From PSRJ01 sp035516375 (GTDB lineage: Bacteria > Acidobacteriota > Terriglobia > Bryobacterales > Bryobacteraceae): a stretch of DNA of 64,000 bases. The stretch is taken from assembly GCA_035516375.1 (NCBI GenBank), contig DATJAK010000149.1:62001-126000 (forward strand), read 5' to 3'. The notes under the pieces are model-generated. The model searched no databases. It was given only the letters and a program-made list of their open reading frames with translations, and was not told where the DNA came from. Position numbers and translations under genes: made by a program. Positions 43,283-52,797 of the stretch are shown here, in pieces (the first letter of the stretch is position 1; every line of letters begins with the position of its first letter).

Positions 43283-44503
43283 CTACGCGTTGGATTTTCG
43301 AAGAACCATGTCATAAATGCGTGCGACCTGATCAGCCGTTTCCGCCCAGGAGAATCGGGCCGCTTGAAGCACGCCCAGCTGCGACCGAAGTTCCCACGAT
43401 GGTTGCGCCCGTTCTTTGTGAAGAGCCAGTACGGCATCACGCCATGCGGCGATATCCCCGGCCATAGCGTATATGGCTGCCGGTCCACCCACCTCGCGCA
43501 ATACGGGAATGTCGCTCGCGATCACCGGGCAGCCACACGCCAGCGCCTCTACCACCGGCAATCCGAAGCCTTCACTCTCGGAAGGCTGCAGCAGCACGTC
43601 GGCCCGCCGATAGATCGCTGCCAATACTTCCGGCTTTACGCCAGCCAGCGTTTGGATGGAAGCTTCGATACCCAAGTCTCTACTCAATTGTAATTGGGCA
43701 GGCGTGAACGGCGCGCCCACCCGCACCAGCCGAGCCCCCGGAATCTCAGCGCGCACGGCGGCAAACACTCGCAGCAACACATCGATTCGCTTTCGTGGGA
43801 TGGTGCTGCCCACGTGCAGCAGCCAAAATGCGTCTGCCGTCTTGGCTGGTAGAAGACGGGAAGCCGCCTCATCCGCGCTTGGATCGGGAGCCGGTGTACA
43901 AGCCGGATGGACCCCATTGTGAACCACGGTGACGCGCTCGGCGGGCAAAAGACCGTAGTGCAGAATCGCATCGCGAGTGGTGGCGCTCACCGTGATTACG
44001 TGCGCCGCCTTCTCGAAACCTTTCAGAATTCTGCGGCTCATGGCGCGGAACCAACCCGGACGCGGCTCGGCGGAGGGTTCGAGCAGACAGCGAAACGTAT
44101 CCAGATCGTGGCAGGTCACCACCGTCCGTTCTGCAGGCAGCTGGTGTACGAGTTGCGAATAGCTGTGGTCGACGATGTGAAAAAGGTCAAACGCCGCGCG
44201 CTCGTGGCGCAACCAGAGAGGATAGTCGACGAAACGATTCGTCAAGCGATCGGCGTTGTTCCAAAACGCGCGCGAACCAGGCAAAACCGAAAAGTGCCGC
44301 CGCATACTGGGGCACAGTCTGGCCATCTCCCATTGCCCGGAATGATCCAATTCCAGGTGGCGGCCCAGCATATCCGCTACCAACTGCATGCTGGGCCAGT
44401 TCTCTTCGACGAGGTCGCAAACCAGGGCCACCCGAGGCCGCCCGGCGCCTGCCCGTGTGGCGGTCGAAGAGAGAGCGGGCGAATCCGGTGCCGTTGCCAT
44501 CAT
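43283..44503 (-). CDS. GT4 glycosyltransferase
   Basis: A 406-residue GT-B enzyme. VALVCDLVEENWPSMQLVAD opens the N-domain, FDLFHIVDHSYSQLVHQLPA and TVVTCHDLDTFRCLL are the acceptor side, and VTVVHNGVHPACTPAPDPS, FWLLHVGSTIPRKRIDVLL and the EX7E motif SESEGFGLPVVEALACGCPV the donor side. The start overlaps the stop of the preceding gene by 4 nt. A second ATG directly follows the first. It belongs to a run of four consecutive glycosyltransferase genes in this locus. Confidence 0.92.
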   Translation of the reverse strand: MMATAPDSPALSSTATRAGAGRPRVALVCDLVEENWPSMQLVADMLGRHLELDHSGQWEMARLCPSMRRHFSVLPGSRAFWNNADRLTNRFVDYPLWLRHERAAFDLFHIVDHSYSQLVHQLPAERTVVTCHDLDTFRCLLEPSAEPRPGWFRAMSRRILKGFEKAAHVITVSATTRDAILHYGLLPAERVTVVHNGVHPACTPAPDPSADEAASRLLPAKTADAFWLLHVGSTIPRKRIDVLLRVFAAVRAEIPGARLVRVGAPFTPAQLQLSRDLGIEASIQTLAGVKPEVLAAIYRRADVLLQPSESEGFGLPVVEALACGCPVIASDIPVLREVGGPAAIYAMAGDIAAWRDAVLALHKERAQPSWELRSQLGVLQAARFSWAETADQVARIYDMVLRKSNA

Positions 44504-45681
44504 CTGCCCGGCCTCTCGGCGAAGATGGATTCATGCTCGCCGCGCGAAGCTGCCACCGCCGAAGCCAGCACGTCCGCGGATCGCTGCCAGGTTAAACTTT
44601 GCGCGCGCTTGCGGGCGGCTTCCCCCATGCGAGCCGCCGCAGCCGGATCTTCCAGCAGGCGGCAAACGTGCGCCGCGCCCAAGTCGAAGTCCTCGGGCGG
44701 AAACAGAAGTCCGTTCACGCCAGCGGTAACGATGTCTGGATTGCCGCCCACGGCGGTCGCCACGACCGGCATGCCCGATGCCATCGCTTCCAGCAGGGAG
44801 AGTGACGACCCTTCCGACAGAGACGGCATCACGTACACATCGTGATCGGCGTATTCAGCCGCCAGTTCCCGTTCATCGGTCAGCCGGGAAATCACACTCA
44901 CGGAGTCCCGATCTTCGCTCGCAAAATCCGGCAGCACCTGTTCCGCCGGCCGGCCGGCGCCCACAATCGTGAGCGAGGCGTCCGGAATTCTGGCTCGCAC
45001 TTTCGACCACAACCGCGGCAACACCCGGTCGCCCTTCACATTCAGCCATCCCCCGACAAACAAGACCCGCTGGGAGCCGGGCCGCCGTTTCGCGCCGTAT
45101 CGTTGCGGGCAAACTCCGTTGATCATCACCGTGATCCGCTCGGCTAACACACCCAACTGGCCAACCAGGTACTCGCGGTCGATGCTCGAAAGACAGATCA
45201 CATGATCCGCAAAACGGATCGCTCCGTCCGACTGCCACAGCCGAAATAGCGGAACTTTGAACCGCGAGGCGCGTGAGACCACCGCCAGCCCCTGCGCGGC
45301 ATAGCGCACCATCTCCCGGTGATTCTTGCTCTCCACGTTGTGGCACATGGCAATCATCGGCGGCACTCGCAGGCCGATCCGCCGCATCAGGCCGTACCAA
45401 AAGCCGCAAGGTTCGTGGATCAACACCGCATCGAAGTCAGCGCGCTTCTTCCAGATGCGCCAGGCGAGCTCGATCGGAAACAGCATCGCTGCCAGCCGCC
45501 AGTGTTTCGCCAGCCACGGGAAATCTTCGAGGAACCATAGCGCCGGGTCCTGGCCGCTCTCCCGAAGACAGTCGGCGATCGAGTGCGTCCACTTCCCCAT
45601 TCCGCTCCATCGATTGTTTCCGACGAAGGAAACCAGCAGAATGCGGGACGGCGGCGGTGCCAATGCGGTTAAGGCCTGCAT
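44500..45681 (-). CDS. GT4 glycosyltransferase
   Basis: A 393-residue GT-B enzyme with ILLVSFVGNNRWSGMGKWTH at the start, VLIHEPCGFWYGLMRRIGL and MCHNVESKNHREM in the N-domain, and RVLFVGGWLNVKGDRVLPRL, ASLTIVGAGRPAEQVL and the EX7E motif LSEGSSLSLLEAMASGMPVV in the C-domain. It overlaps the next gene by 4 nt and the previous by 13 nt, so translation along the run is probably coupled. Donor and acceptor are unknown. Confidence 0.92.
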   Translation of the reverse strand: MQALTALAPPPSRILLVSFVGNNRWSGMGKWTHSIADCLRESGQDPALWFLEDFPWLAKHWRLAAMLFPIELAWRIWKKRADFDAVLIHEPCGFWYGLMRRIGLRVPPMIAMCHNVESKNHREMVRYAAQGLAVVSRASRFKVPLFRLWQSDGAIRFADHVICLSSIDREYLVGQLGVLAERITVMINGVCPQRYGAKRRPGSQRVLFVGGWLNVKGDRVLPRLWSKVRARIPDASLTIVGAGRPAEQVLPDFASEDRDSVSVISRLTDERELAAEYADHDVYVMPSLSEGSSLSLLEAMASGMPVVATAVGGNPDIVTAGVNGLLFPPEDFDLGAAHVCRLLEDPAAAARMGEAARKRAQSLTWQRSADVLASAVAASRGEHESIFAERPGR

Positions 45682-46880
45682 GAATGAGTAAGCGCAGCAG
45701 CCGATGCCAGGGCCGGTTCCAGTATGTTGAGGTGTCGATCGAGCGTAAAGCGCCGCGCCATCTGACGAGCCCCACTTTGCAGCTCGGCGTAATGCTGCGG
45801 GTCTTTAAGCGCCCGAACGATGGCATCGGCCAAGCCCGAAACAGAGGGTGGATCACCCGGCGCCAGTTCGCCGGTTTGGCCGGGAATCAACCAATCCGGA
45901 ATGCCTCCCACGGCATAACCCACCGCCGGCACACCCCAGGCACCGGCTTCGATACCGACCAGCCCAAACGGCTCCGGCCACAAGCTGGGCACTGCCAGCA
46001 AGTCGGTTTCGGCCAACAATTCCGCTTTGCGGCCGGCATCGATCCATCCCACGAATTCCGCCGCAATCCGGGCATCCCTGGCTTCGTTTTCCAGCCGCGC
46101 GCGTTCCGGCCCATCCCCGGCCACGGTCAGCGTTACCGATTGTCCCAGTTCTTTGGACGCTCTCTTCACCGCTTGGATTAAATGGCGACCGCCTTTTTCC
46201 GAGGTGAGCCTGCCCATCAGAAGTATTCGATACCCGTGTGCCTTCCCGTATGGCGGAAGAATCTCGCTCTCATGATGTGCCAGTGGCAGCGGCGCAATCT
46301 GAATCCGATCGGCGCTCACTCCATGGCGCACGAATTCCTCACGCATGTGGTTGCTCGCCACCAGAACCGTTTCGTAACTGCCCAGGTGGGAGTTGCGTTT
46401 GAGCTGCATGCGATAGATTCCCCAAGCCGTCACCGGATTCAAACCGCCGCACCGGCGTGGATAATGCATGAGCAGACAGGCGGGGCCGAAGCGCCGCGAG
46501 CAGGCCTCATGTCGCGGGAATGCAAAACATTTGCTCCCGGTGGCACAGGTGCCGTAGTAACCGTGGGCAAACAGAACCGTTGGATACGACTCGAGCAGAC
46601 TGCCTTCCAGATCGCCGGCTTGCAGTCCCTGGTTGTAAACGACGTCCGGTTTCCATTCCGCGACCGACCGCAATGCGCCAGCCTCACCTGCGTCCGCCAG
46701 ACAAAAATTTGCGGCCGAACCGACTGCTGGAGTAATGCTTTCAAGCTGGGAGTCAAAAGGCTTCTCGTACAGCAGCCCGATCTGGTGACCGCGGCCGCTC
46801 AATCCCGGTATCAGTGCCTGCAGATATTTTTCCGTCCCGCCGATCACATTGCGGTGAAACGTAGTGATCAGAACGCGCAC
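45669..46880 (-). CDS. GT4 glycosyltransferase
   Basis: A 403-residue GT-B enzyme. MRVLITTFHRNVIGGTEKYL is the typical Gly-Gly-Thr-Glu opening of the family; YRILLMGRLTSEKGGRHLIQ, TLTVAGDGPERARLE and the EX7E motif PEPFGLVGIEAGAWGVPAVG are the donor side. Between residues about 125 and 150 lies a cysteine-rich patch (CATGSKCFAFPRHEACSRRF), seen in some GT4 enzymes of unknown specificity. It overlaps both neighbours by 13 nt. Confidence 0.92.
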   Translation of the reverse strand: MRVLITTFHRNVIGGTEKYLQALIPGLSGRGHQIGLLYEKPFDSQLESITPAVGSAANFCLADAGEAGALRSVAEWKPDVVYNQGLQAGDLEGSLLESYPTVLFAHGYYGTCATGSKCFAFPRHEACSRRFGPACLLMHYPRRCGGLNPVTAWGIYRMQLKRNSHLGSYETVLVASNHMREEFVRHGVSADRIQIAPLPLAHHESEILPPYGKAHGYRILLMGRLTSEKGGRHLIQAVKRASKELGQSVTLTVAGDGPERARLENEARDARIAAEFVGWIDAGRKAELLAETDLLAVPSLWPEPFGLVGIEAGAWGVPAVGYAVGGIPDWLIPGQTGELAPGDPPSVSGLADAIVRALKDPQHYAELQSGARQMARRFTLDRHLNILEPALASAAALTHSCRP

Positions 46881-48037
46881 GCGGTCTCCCGGTCTTCCAC
46901 CTGCCGCAGCCGTGCGATCACGTGCGAGAAGTCGAATCGCTCATCGTAGAGCTTCTTGGCGGCCTTTCCCATCCGCTTGCGGCTGCCCTCGTCGGAGCAA
47001 AGGCGGTCGAGGGATTCGACGAAAGCGCGCGCGTCTCCGCTGGGGACGATCACCGCCGCTCCGCTGTCTCCCCAAAATGGCTCCGTCAAATGTCCGGCGG
47101 TCGTAACAATCGGCTTCCCGTGAGAAAGCCCGGCCATGAAGCTGGTGCGGCGCGTGCTCACTCCATCCAGGTATGGCTGCATCAACAAATTACAGGCGCC
47201 GAGATGGCGGGAAAGATCTTCCGGCGCCAGTGCGCCCGTCGCCTGCACGAATGAAGCCAGTCGAGGCTCCCTCTTGAGGACCAAGTCTCGATAGTTGTCG
47301 CTATGGGCGCCCATCAAAAGCACCCGGCCGGCGAAGCCTGTGTCCGGTAGCGCCGATAGAATCGGATCCAACACCAGCGTAACGGTCTGGCCATAGGTCC
47401 CGAAATGTCCCACCAGCAGCCGGCCATCGGGAGCGTATCGTTGACGAACGGCTTGGACGCCTGCTGCATCTTCAACCACCGGAATGTTACTCGGAATCGG
47501 CAGCCACTCAAAGGGCACGTCCCGGCCGAAGGTGTACGGACGCAGCCGCTTCTCCCATTCCGGAATGGAAACCCATACCCGGCTCGCAGCGCGCAGCAAA
47601 GTCGTGACCATCAGGCGGTGAACCAGGGCGGGAACATTTTGCCGCCAGGAGCCCTCACCGAAGGACAGGAATGGTTCGTGCACCATCAGATCCACGCGGT
47701 CGCCACGGCGCGCTCTCTCGCGCAGCCAGCGGCAGAACCCGATGTTCATCGAGCGAAACCCGTAGCCGTGCGGAACCCACTGCACCAGGAGTTGACGTGG
47801 GCGCGAAAATCGATCCAACTCCTCGCCCACGCGCCGCAGGTCGGCGGAAGTGAAACGCCCCAGTTCGCGGTGGACCGTGATTCCCGCACACGCTGCCGTC
47901 GCGGAATCGGCCGGCGGACACCACACGTGCACGCCGTCACCCTCGCTCGCCAACCCCCTCGCCACCCCGCACGTGTAGTCACTCACGCCGCCGAGCTGCG
48001 GAGGATACTCGCTCGTGATCAGGTGCCATTCACGCAC
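46868..48037 (-). CDS. GT4-like glycosyltransferase lacking EX7E
   Basis: A 389-residue GT-B protein. MREWHLITSEYPPQLGGVSD and VLVQWVPHGYGF-like LLVQWVPHGYGFRSMNIGF define the N-domain; LLVGHFGTYGQTVTLVLDP and RVLLMGAHSDNYRDLVLK the C-domain. In the place of EX7E stands PYLDGVSTRRTSFMAGLSHG, with Asp for the first Glu and Ser for the second. This variant occurs in a GT4 subgroup, so activity is not excluded. It overlaps the flippase gene by 8 nt and the next transferase by 13 nt. Confidence 0.82.
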   Translation of the reverse strand: MREWHLITSEYPPQLGGVSDYTCGVARGLASEGDGVHVWCPPADSATAACAGITVHRELGRFTSADLRRVGEELDRFSRPRQLLVQWVPHGYGFRSMNIGFCRWLRERARRGDRVDLMVHEPFLSFGEGSWRQNVPALVHRLMVTTLLRAASRVWVSIPEWEKRLRPYTFGRDVPFEWLPIPSNIPVVEDAAGVQAVRQRYAPDGRLLVGHFGTYGQTVTLVLDPILSALPDTGFAGRVLLMGAHSDNYRDLVLKREPRLASFVQATGALAPEDLSRHLGACNLLMQPYLDGVSTRRTSFMAGLSHGKPIVTTAGHLTEPFWGDSGAAVIVPSGDARAFVESLDRLCSDEGSRKRMGKAAKKLYDERFDFSHVIARLRQVEDRETACAF

Positions 48038-49580
48038 GGTGTTCGTCCATTACGAGGTCGGCCTTCGGCTTCCGGAATCGGCCGATGAACTGCATGGCCA
48101 AATCTCGCAGCAAATGGCCCAAGGGAGTTGCCATAGTTGCCCGCGCCAGAATACCGATATAAAGGGCGCTGACCAGCAGTCCCGCCAAAGCGATTTGAAT
48201 GACCCCATGCGGGCTCCAGATCTTCACAATCCCGAAACAGCAGCCCGCCGTGAGAACGAATCGCCAGAACCAGGGCAGCAACGGACTCAACAGCCGGCTT
48301 AGGGGCACGTCCAACTCTTTCACCAGAACCACGAGATTCATCGGAATGCCTACTAAGAAAGCGCCGACCAGTGAGCCCGCCGCCGCCCCGAGATAGCCGA
48401 AACGGGAGCTCAGAAACCAGATCGACGATGCGGTCACGATACCGTCCGCCAGCACCGTCAGCGCCAGCCTGCGCTCGTAGCCGAAGCAGAACACACTATA
48501 TAGAAAAGTGAGGTTGAAGTGGCGGACGATCACCTGCGTCAGGATCAGACACGTGAGCGCAAATCCCGCGTAACGCTCCGCCCCCACCCACCAATCGACG
48601 AACCCTTTATTTACCACCAGGACCACGCAGAAAAGCAGGCCGCTGATCAACATCATGCCTTGCGTCAACGAAACGGTTACCTGGTGAAGCCGCTGCTTCG
48701 TGCTGCCGGCCTTCAGCTCACTCAGCCCGGGGACGGCGGCTTGCATCAGCAGTTGCGGCTGATTGCTCAATACACCCGCCAGTTTTGCCGTGCAAGAGTA
48801 CGGAACCAGCAACGTCGGTCCCATCACCTTGCCGAGAATTAGAATGTCCGATCCATACAACAGTGAAGTGCCAATTTGGCCGGAGCTGACCCAAAAACCG
48901 CGGCCCAATTGCGGGATCGCCTGGCGAACCCCGACGGAGGGCAGCCGCGAGGGCAGGGTTCCCGGAAAGTGTTTGCGCAGCCGGTACAGGCAGGCCGCGC
49001 TGGTACATGCCTGCGACAGGATCGATCCGATCGCCAATGAATACAGCCCCAATCCCGCCAGCACGCTCATCACGTTCACCGCCGTGCTGACGCCCCAGGC
49101 CACCATAGTGGCGCGCGTCACGAACGCCTGTTCCTGCAGCCCCTCCAATACGGCAGGGAAAATCCGCACGGGAAAGAACATGGTGAACGCCGCCATCATC
49201 AGCCCGAGCGGGCCCTTGAGCGCCGCCCACTTGCCGGGCAGAAACGTCCACACCAGGAATGCCGCCAAAGCGACAACTGCGGTTTGCCAAAGGACGATGA
49301 CCGCGGTCTGGCCGATCACCTCCGGCAGATCGGTAGCAGCCTTTACGCTTCCGGCGCGGCCCGTGGCATAAGCCACGCTTCGGGGCAGCAAGCCGATGAT
49401 GCCAAAGTCAGTGAGCATCAGGTAACTCAATACCTGCAGACCCATCAACCAGAGGCCGTAATCGTGTTGTCCCAAATGCCGCAGCAGAAATGGCGTGAGC
49501 CAGAGGCCCGTAACCATGAGCAGGGCCTGATAAGCGTAGGCAAATACCACCGAATTGGCAAAACGCTTACTGCGGCTCAT
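48030..49580 (-). CDS. Oligosaccharide flippase, Wzx-like (MOP superfamily)
   Basis: A 516-residue integral membrane protein with about fourteen hydrophobic helices. The N-terminus SKRFANSVVFAYAYQALLMV, then LTPFLLRHLGQHDYGLWLMG is the usual opening of polysaccharide flippases, and LMQAAVPGLSELKAGSTKQR lies in the second half. It should move the lipid-linked repeat unit across the inner membrane. It is followed by four glycosyltransferase genes with overlaps. A clear Wzy polymerase was not found between 39.9 and 58.1 kb. Confidence 0.9.
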   Translation of the reverse strand: MSRSKRFANSVVFAYAYQALLMVTGLWLTPFLLRHLGQHDYGLWLMGLQVLSYLMLTDFGIIGLLPRSVAYATGRAGSVKAATDLPEVIGQTAVIVLWQTAVVALAAFLVWTFLPGKWAALKGPLGLMMAAFTMFFPVRIFPAVLEGLQEQAFVTRATMVAWGVSTAVNVMSVLAGLGLYSLAIGSILSQACTSAACLYRLRKHFPGTLPSRLPSVGVRQAIPQLGRGFWVSSGQIGTSLLYGSDILILGKVMGPTLLVPYSCTAKLAGVLSNQPQLLMQAAVPGLSELKAGSTKQRLHQVTVSLTQGMMLISGLLFCVVLVVNKGFVDWWVGAERYAGFALTCLILTQVIVRHFNLTFLYSVFCFGYERRLALTVLADGIVTASSIWFLSSRFGYLGAAAGSLVGAFLVGIPMNLVVLVKELDVPLSRLLSPLLPWFWRFVLTAGCCFGIVKIWSPHGVIQIALAGLLVSALYIGILARATMATPLGHLLRDLAMQFIGRFRKPKADLVMDEHRA

Positions 49581-49691
49581 CGGGAAATCATTCTAAGTGA
49601 GTCTTCCGGCATGAACGGAGCGCAGCGTACTGGCGGCCGCGCCATGATTGAATTATCTCGCGACAGGGCAACTATAAAAAGGACTGGCGCA

Positions 49692-50819
49692 TTAACCCAC
49701 CTGCGCGACCTTCGCCGCCATCTCGGCGGTATCGACTCTCCGGCTCGCACGCGCTGCCAGGTCCTCTCTGCCGGGAGTTGCCGGCGGCGCCAGCTTGTGT
49801 CCCATTCTCATCATGGGTTTTTCGACCAGGTAGTAACTGCCCGCCGCACACCCGAATAGCAGGATCCAGCTGCCGGGGAAGGTTTGCCAGGATCCCAGGG
49901 GTTGGAAGTAATGCCCGCTGAAGAACATCTGCTGCCAAAGGTACAGACTGTAGGACAGCTTGCCGATCCATCGAAGCAGCCCGAGCTCGAGAAAACGAGC
50001 CACGATACCGCCAGGGAACAGCATGGTGCCCATCAGAACCATGGGAATTAAGAAGACCGCCGCCAGTGCGCGGGTGATCGGAAAACTTCCCGTCGTGACC
50101 AGGAGGAATAAGATCACCGCCGCGCAGGGCCAGAACCGGACAAGTGCCGCCACACGCCGCTGCCACCAAGGTTCAAATAGCAGGATGGCGCAAATGGCCG
50201 GGACAAGCAGCGAGTCCAGCCGTATGTCCGTGTGTTGAAACAGAAAGATCCAAGGCCGCGTCTGCTGCCGGTAGACTCGCCAAACCTCCACCCCGATCGC
50301 TAGAGTTCCCAAGGCCGCGATTCGCCAGCGCTTGGGCACAAACACCAGCAGGCCGGGCAGGATCAGATAGAAGTGTTCCTCCACGGCCAGCGACCAAAAG
50401 TGGCCCGTATACCAATCGTTGTGACCGGGTACCAGGCTGAACCAATTGTAATTGCGGCAGAACAGCAGGGAGGCGAGCCATTCTTTTCGCGCCAGCGGAA
50501 TCACACCGAACAACGCCAGAATTCCGCTGCACAGTAAGTAGACAAGCAAAGGCGGCAGAATCCGAGACGCCCGCCGAATATAGAAGCGTGCCAGACTGAT
50601 GCGGTGGTAACGCTCCTCTTCCTCCAATAACCGCGAGCAGATGAGCAGCCCGCTGATCCCAAAAAAGATATCGACTCCAAAGGAGCCATTGTGGAAGAAC
50701 CAAGCCGTGCTAAGCACGCCATACGAATGCATCGAATCGTGGAAGAGGATGACGCTGAGTACGGCCACTGCCCGCCACCCGTCTAATGTCGGGAGATAGC
50801 CCCGAGCACCTATAGCCAT
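49692..50819 (-). CDS. Acyltransferase family 3 (OafA/YrhL-like)
   Basis: A 375-residue membrane protein with about ten helices. The family marks are YLPTLDGWRAVAVLSVILFH with the catalytic His, FGVDIFFGISGLLICSRLLE, ARFYIRRASRILPPLLVYLL and FWSLAVEEHFYLILPGLLVF. Such proteins transfer acetyl or other acyl groups to sugars, typically to decorate exopolysaccharide or lipopolysaccharide. It lies between the flippase and a glycosyltransferase in the locus, with gaps of 111 and 61 nt. Confidence 0.93.
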   Translation of the reverse strand: MAIGARGYLPTLDGWRAVAVLSVILFHDSMHSYGVLSTAWFFHNGSFGVDIFFGISGLLICSRLLEEEERYHRISLARFYIRRASRILPPLLVYLLCSGILALFGVIPLARKEWLASLLFCRNYNWFSLVPGHNDWYTGHFWSLAVEEHFYLILPGLLVFVPKRWRIAALGTLAIGVEVWRVYRQQTRPWIFLFQHTDIRLDSLLVPAICAILLFEPWWQRRVAALVRFWPCAAVILFLLVTTGSFPITRALAAVFLIPMVLMGTMLFPGGIVARFLELGLLRWIGKLSYSLYLWQQMFFSGHYFQPLGSWQTFPGSWILLFGCAAGSYYLVEKPMMRMGHKLAPPATPGREDLAARASRRVDTAEMAAKVAQVG

Positions 50820-50880
50820 TCGCTACCGAAGCGTACAAACCAAACGCTCTACGGATAGTGGCCGGCAGTGCGGTTAGCTC

Positions 50881-52110
50881 TCAGCTCAGAGAGGCTACCA
50901 GCGGCGTTACCTCGTGGCTTCCATCTCTTAATGCGGTATAAAGACCTCTAAGTTCGTTAGCCAGGCGCTGGCCGTCAAAGCGCCGGATGGCCTCATTTCG
51001 CCCGGCGGCTCCTAACCTGGATCGCAAAGCTTCGTCCTTCGCCAATCGCTTAATCGCCGACGCCAGAGCTCGATCGTCACCGGGGGCGTGTCCTAATGCC
51101 GTCCGCCCCTCGTCAATCAGTTCCTGGGCGCCGCCGGCCCGGCTCACGATTACCGGTTTCCCACAGCCCATCGCTTCCACAATCACCATGCCGAATGGCT
51201 CCGGTTGGGTGCTGGCGTGTACCACGATGTCGAGCGCCCGCATGGCCGCGGCCGGATTGTCCAAGACACCCGTAAATCCGACTTTACCGGATAGACCGAG
51301 CCGTTCTGCTTCGTTCTCCAGTTCTTCGCGGGTCCACTGGCTGCCGGAAGTCTGATAGATCGGACCGCCGACAATGTACCCTCGAACGTGTGCGTCCGGC
51401 AGCAAGTGCGAGAGGGCCTGCAAGAAAACCTTGTGGCCTTTCCATCTGGCGAACGTGGCCACCAGGCCCACGCGGATCGTGCCATCCGGCGCGGGCGACA
51501 GTCCGCAAGCGCGATCCAGGTCGAAACGGTCGCCCGCCGGACTGAATCGTTCCAAATCGATGGCGTTGTACAAAACCGTGGTCTTGACCGCGGGCATGAG
51601 CGCGTGGACGTCGGCGGCCACGCTGTGAGAGTTGACAATGGCTGCTGCGCAGCCGTTCGAGAAGCGGCGCAACAATCGGCCCATCATCCTGCGCGTACTG
51701 ATGTAGTCGTGAATATGCCAGACCACGGGCGTGGCTTTGGCCGCGCTCCAGGCCCCTAGTACGTGCATCTTCAGGCCATTGGTGTGAATCACGTCCGGCG
51801 CGATCTGCCGAATCGCGGTAGCCAGTTGCGACGCGTACCGTACGGCGCCATACGCTGACCACGCCAGCGAACCGAACGCTGCTACGCTGCGCGGCGCAAT
51901 ATCTCCGGTGCGCGCCAGCGATCGCGGGAACGGCGCCAGCCGGAGCCGCACGCCCAGTTCTTGGGCTTTTCCCGCCAGTGGGCCGTCTTCTCCGAGCACC
52001 AGCCAGAGTTCCCAATCCGGAACCGCGGCCCGCATGCTGCGCAGCAATTCCAGCAAGCTGGTCTCCGCGCCGCCCATTTGGCCGCACGGGTTCAGATACA
52101 GAATGCGCAT
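50881..52110 (-). CDS. GT4 glycosyltransferase
   Basis: A 409-residue GT-B enzyme. MRILYLNPCGQMGGAETSLL opens the N-domain; VIHTNGLKMHVLGAWSAAKA and VVWHIHDYISTRRMMGRLL are acceptor-side segments; TIRVGLVATFARWKGHKVFL, VGFTGVLDNPAAAMRALDIV and EX7E in PEPFGMVIVEAMGCGKPVIV the donor side. It starts 3 nt after the EpsI gene, so it is the first transferase of the operon and may add the first sugar after the priming step. Confidence 0.93.
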   Translation of the reverse strand: MRILYLNPCGQMGGAETSLLELLRSMRAAVPDWELWLVLGEDGPLAGKAQELGVRLRLAPFPRSLARTGDIAPRSVAAFGSLAWSAYGAVRYASQLATAIRQIAPDVIHTNGLKMHVLGAWSAAKATPVVWHIHDYISTRRMMGRLLRRFSNGCAAAIVNSHSVAADVHALMPAVKTTVLYNAIDLERFSPAGDRFDLDRACGLSPAPDGTIRVGLVATFARWKGHKVFLQALSHLLPDAHVRGYIVGGPIYQTSGSQWTREELENEAERLGLSGKVGFTGVLDNPAAAMRALDIVVHASTQPEPFGMVIVEAMGCGKPVIVSRAGGAQELIDEGRTALGHAPGDDRALASAIKRLAKDEALRSRLGAAGRNEAIRRFDGQRLANELRGLYTALRDGSHEVTPLVASLS

Positions 52111-52113
52111 GCG

Positions 52114-52797
52114 CTAACCGGTGTGGGTGAAGCGCTCGACGAGTATCGGGTAGAGGGTTTGCGAGAATTTCATCGTCGGCCGCAAGGCTGCATCCAGGGG
52201 AGTGTCCGGGCTCAGTGTGGCCACCACTCGAACGAGGCTGATGTCCGATCGGTGATAGCGCAGCAGGTCCGGCAACAGATGGAGCTTTACCTGGAACTCC
52301 TCGGCCCAAACACGCCGGCCATTCTGATACCAATATAAAACCAGGATTCGTTGCCCGCCTTTTTCGAGCACGTATTCGTTAATCGGAACCGTCTCCGGCT
52401 TGCCCGGCACCGGCATGTCGATCACCTGCCAAAGGTGCACCAACCACCCGGAGCCCGGCAGGCACGCCTGCGGCGAGTGTGGACCGTAATTGTTTTGCAG
52501 CGACTTGAAGTAGGCTACGAACAGGCTGATGGAACTGTCCGGCGATCGGCTGATGTACGCGCGCTGGATGTAGTCGTCGGGTCTCAGGTAGTTGGCCACA
52601 TCCGGCTCCAGCGGCTGGTCTTCGGCCAAATTCCAACTCCCGATTTGATCCGGCACTTGCTGCAACCCCGGTATGCCAAGCTTGGCCTCGTCGATGCTCA
52701 GCGTGTACGAGCCTGCAATTTGCGAGCAGAAGATGACCGTCAGGACAAGGACCACTATAGTGATGGCCGAGTGTTTCTTGAAAATCTGCTCAAGCAT
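52114..52797 (-). CDS. epsI: EpsI family protein (DUF3485), exosortase-associated
   Basis: A 227-residue protein with one N-terminal helix (HSAITIVVLVLTVIFCSQIA) and an extracytoplasmic domain. IGSWNLAEDQPLEPDVANYL, YIQRAYISRSPDSSISLFVA, NNYGPHSPQACLPGSGW and VLVLYWYQNGRRVWAEEF-like ILVLYWYQNGRRVWAEEFQV are the EpsI pattern, including the conserved Cys-Leu-Pro-Gly. EpsI is found next to or fused with exosortases in exopolysaccharide loci; its biochemical role is open. The start overlaps the exosortase stop by 8 nt. Confidence 0.92.
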   Translation of the reverse strand: MLEQIFKKHSAITIVVLVLTVIFCSQIAGSYTLSIDEAKLGIPGLQQVPDQIGSWNLAEDQPLEPDVANYLRPDDYIQRAYISRSPDSSISLFVAYFKSLQNNYGPHSPQACLPGSGWLVHLWQVIDMPVPGKPETVPINEYVLEKGGQRILVLYWYQNGRRVWAEEFQVKLHLLPDLLRYHRSDISLVRVVATLSPDTPLDAALRPTMKFSQTLYPILVERFTHTG

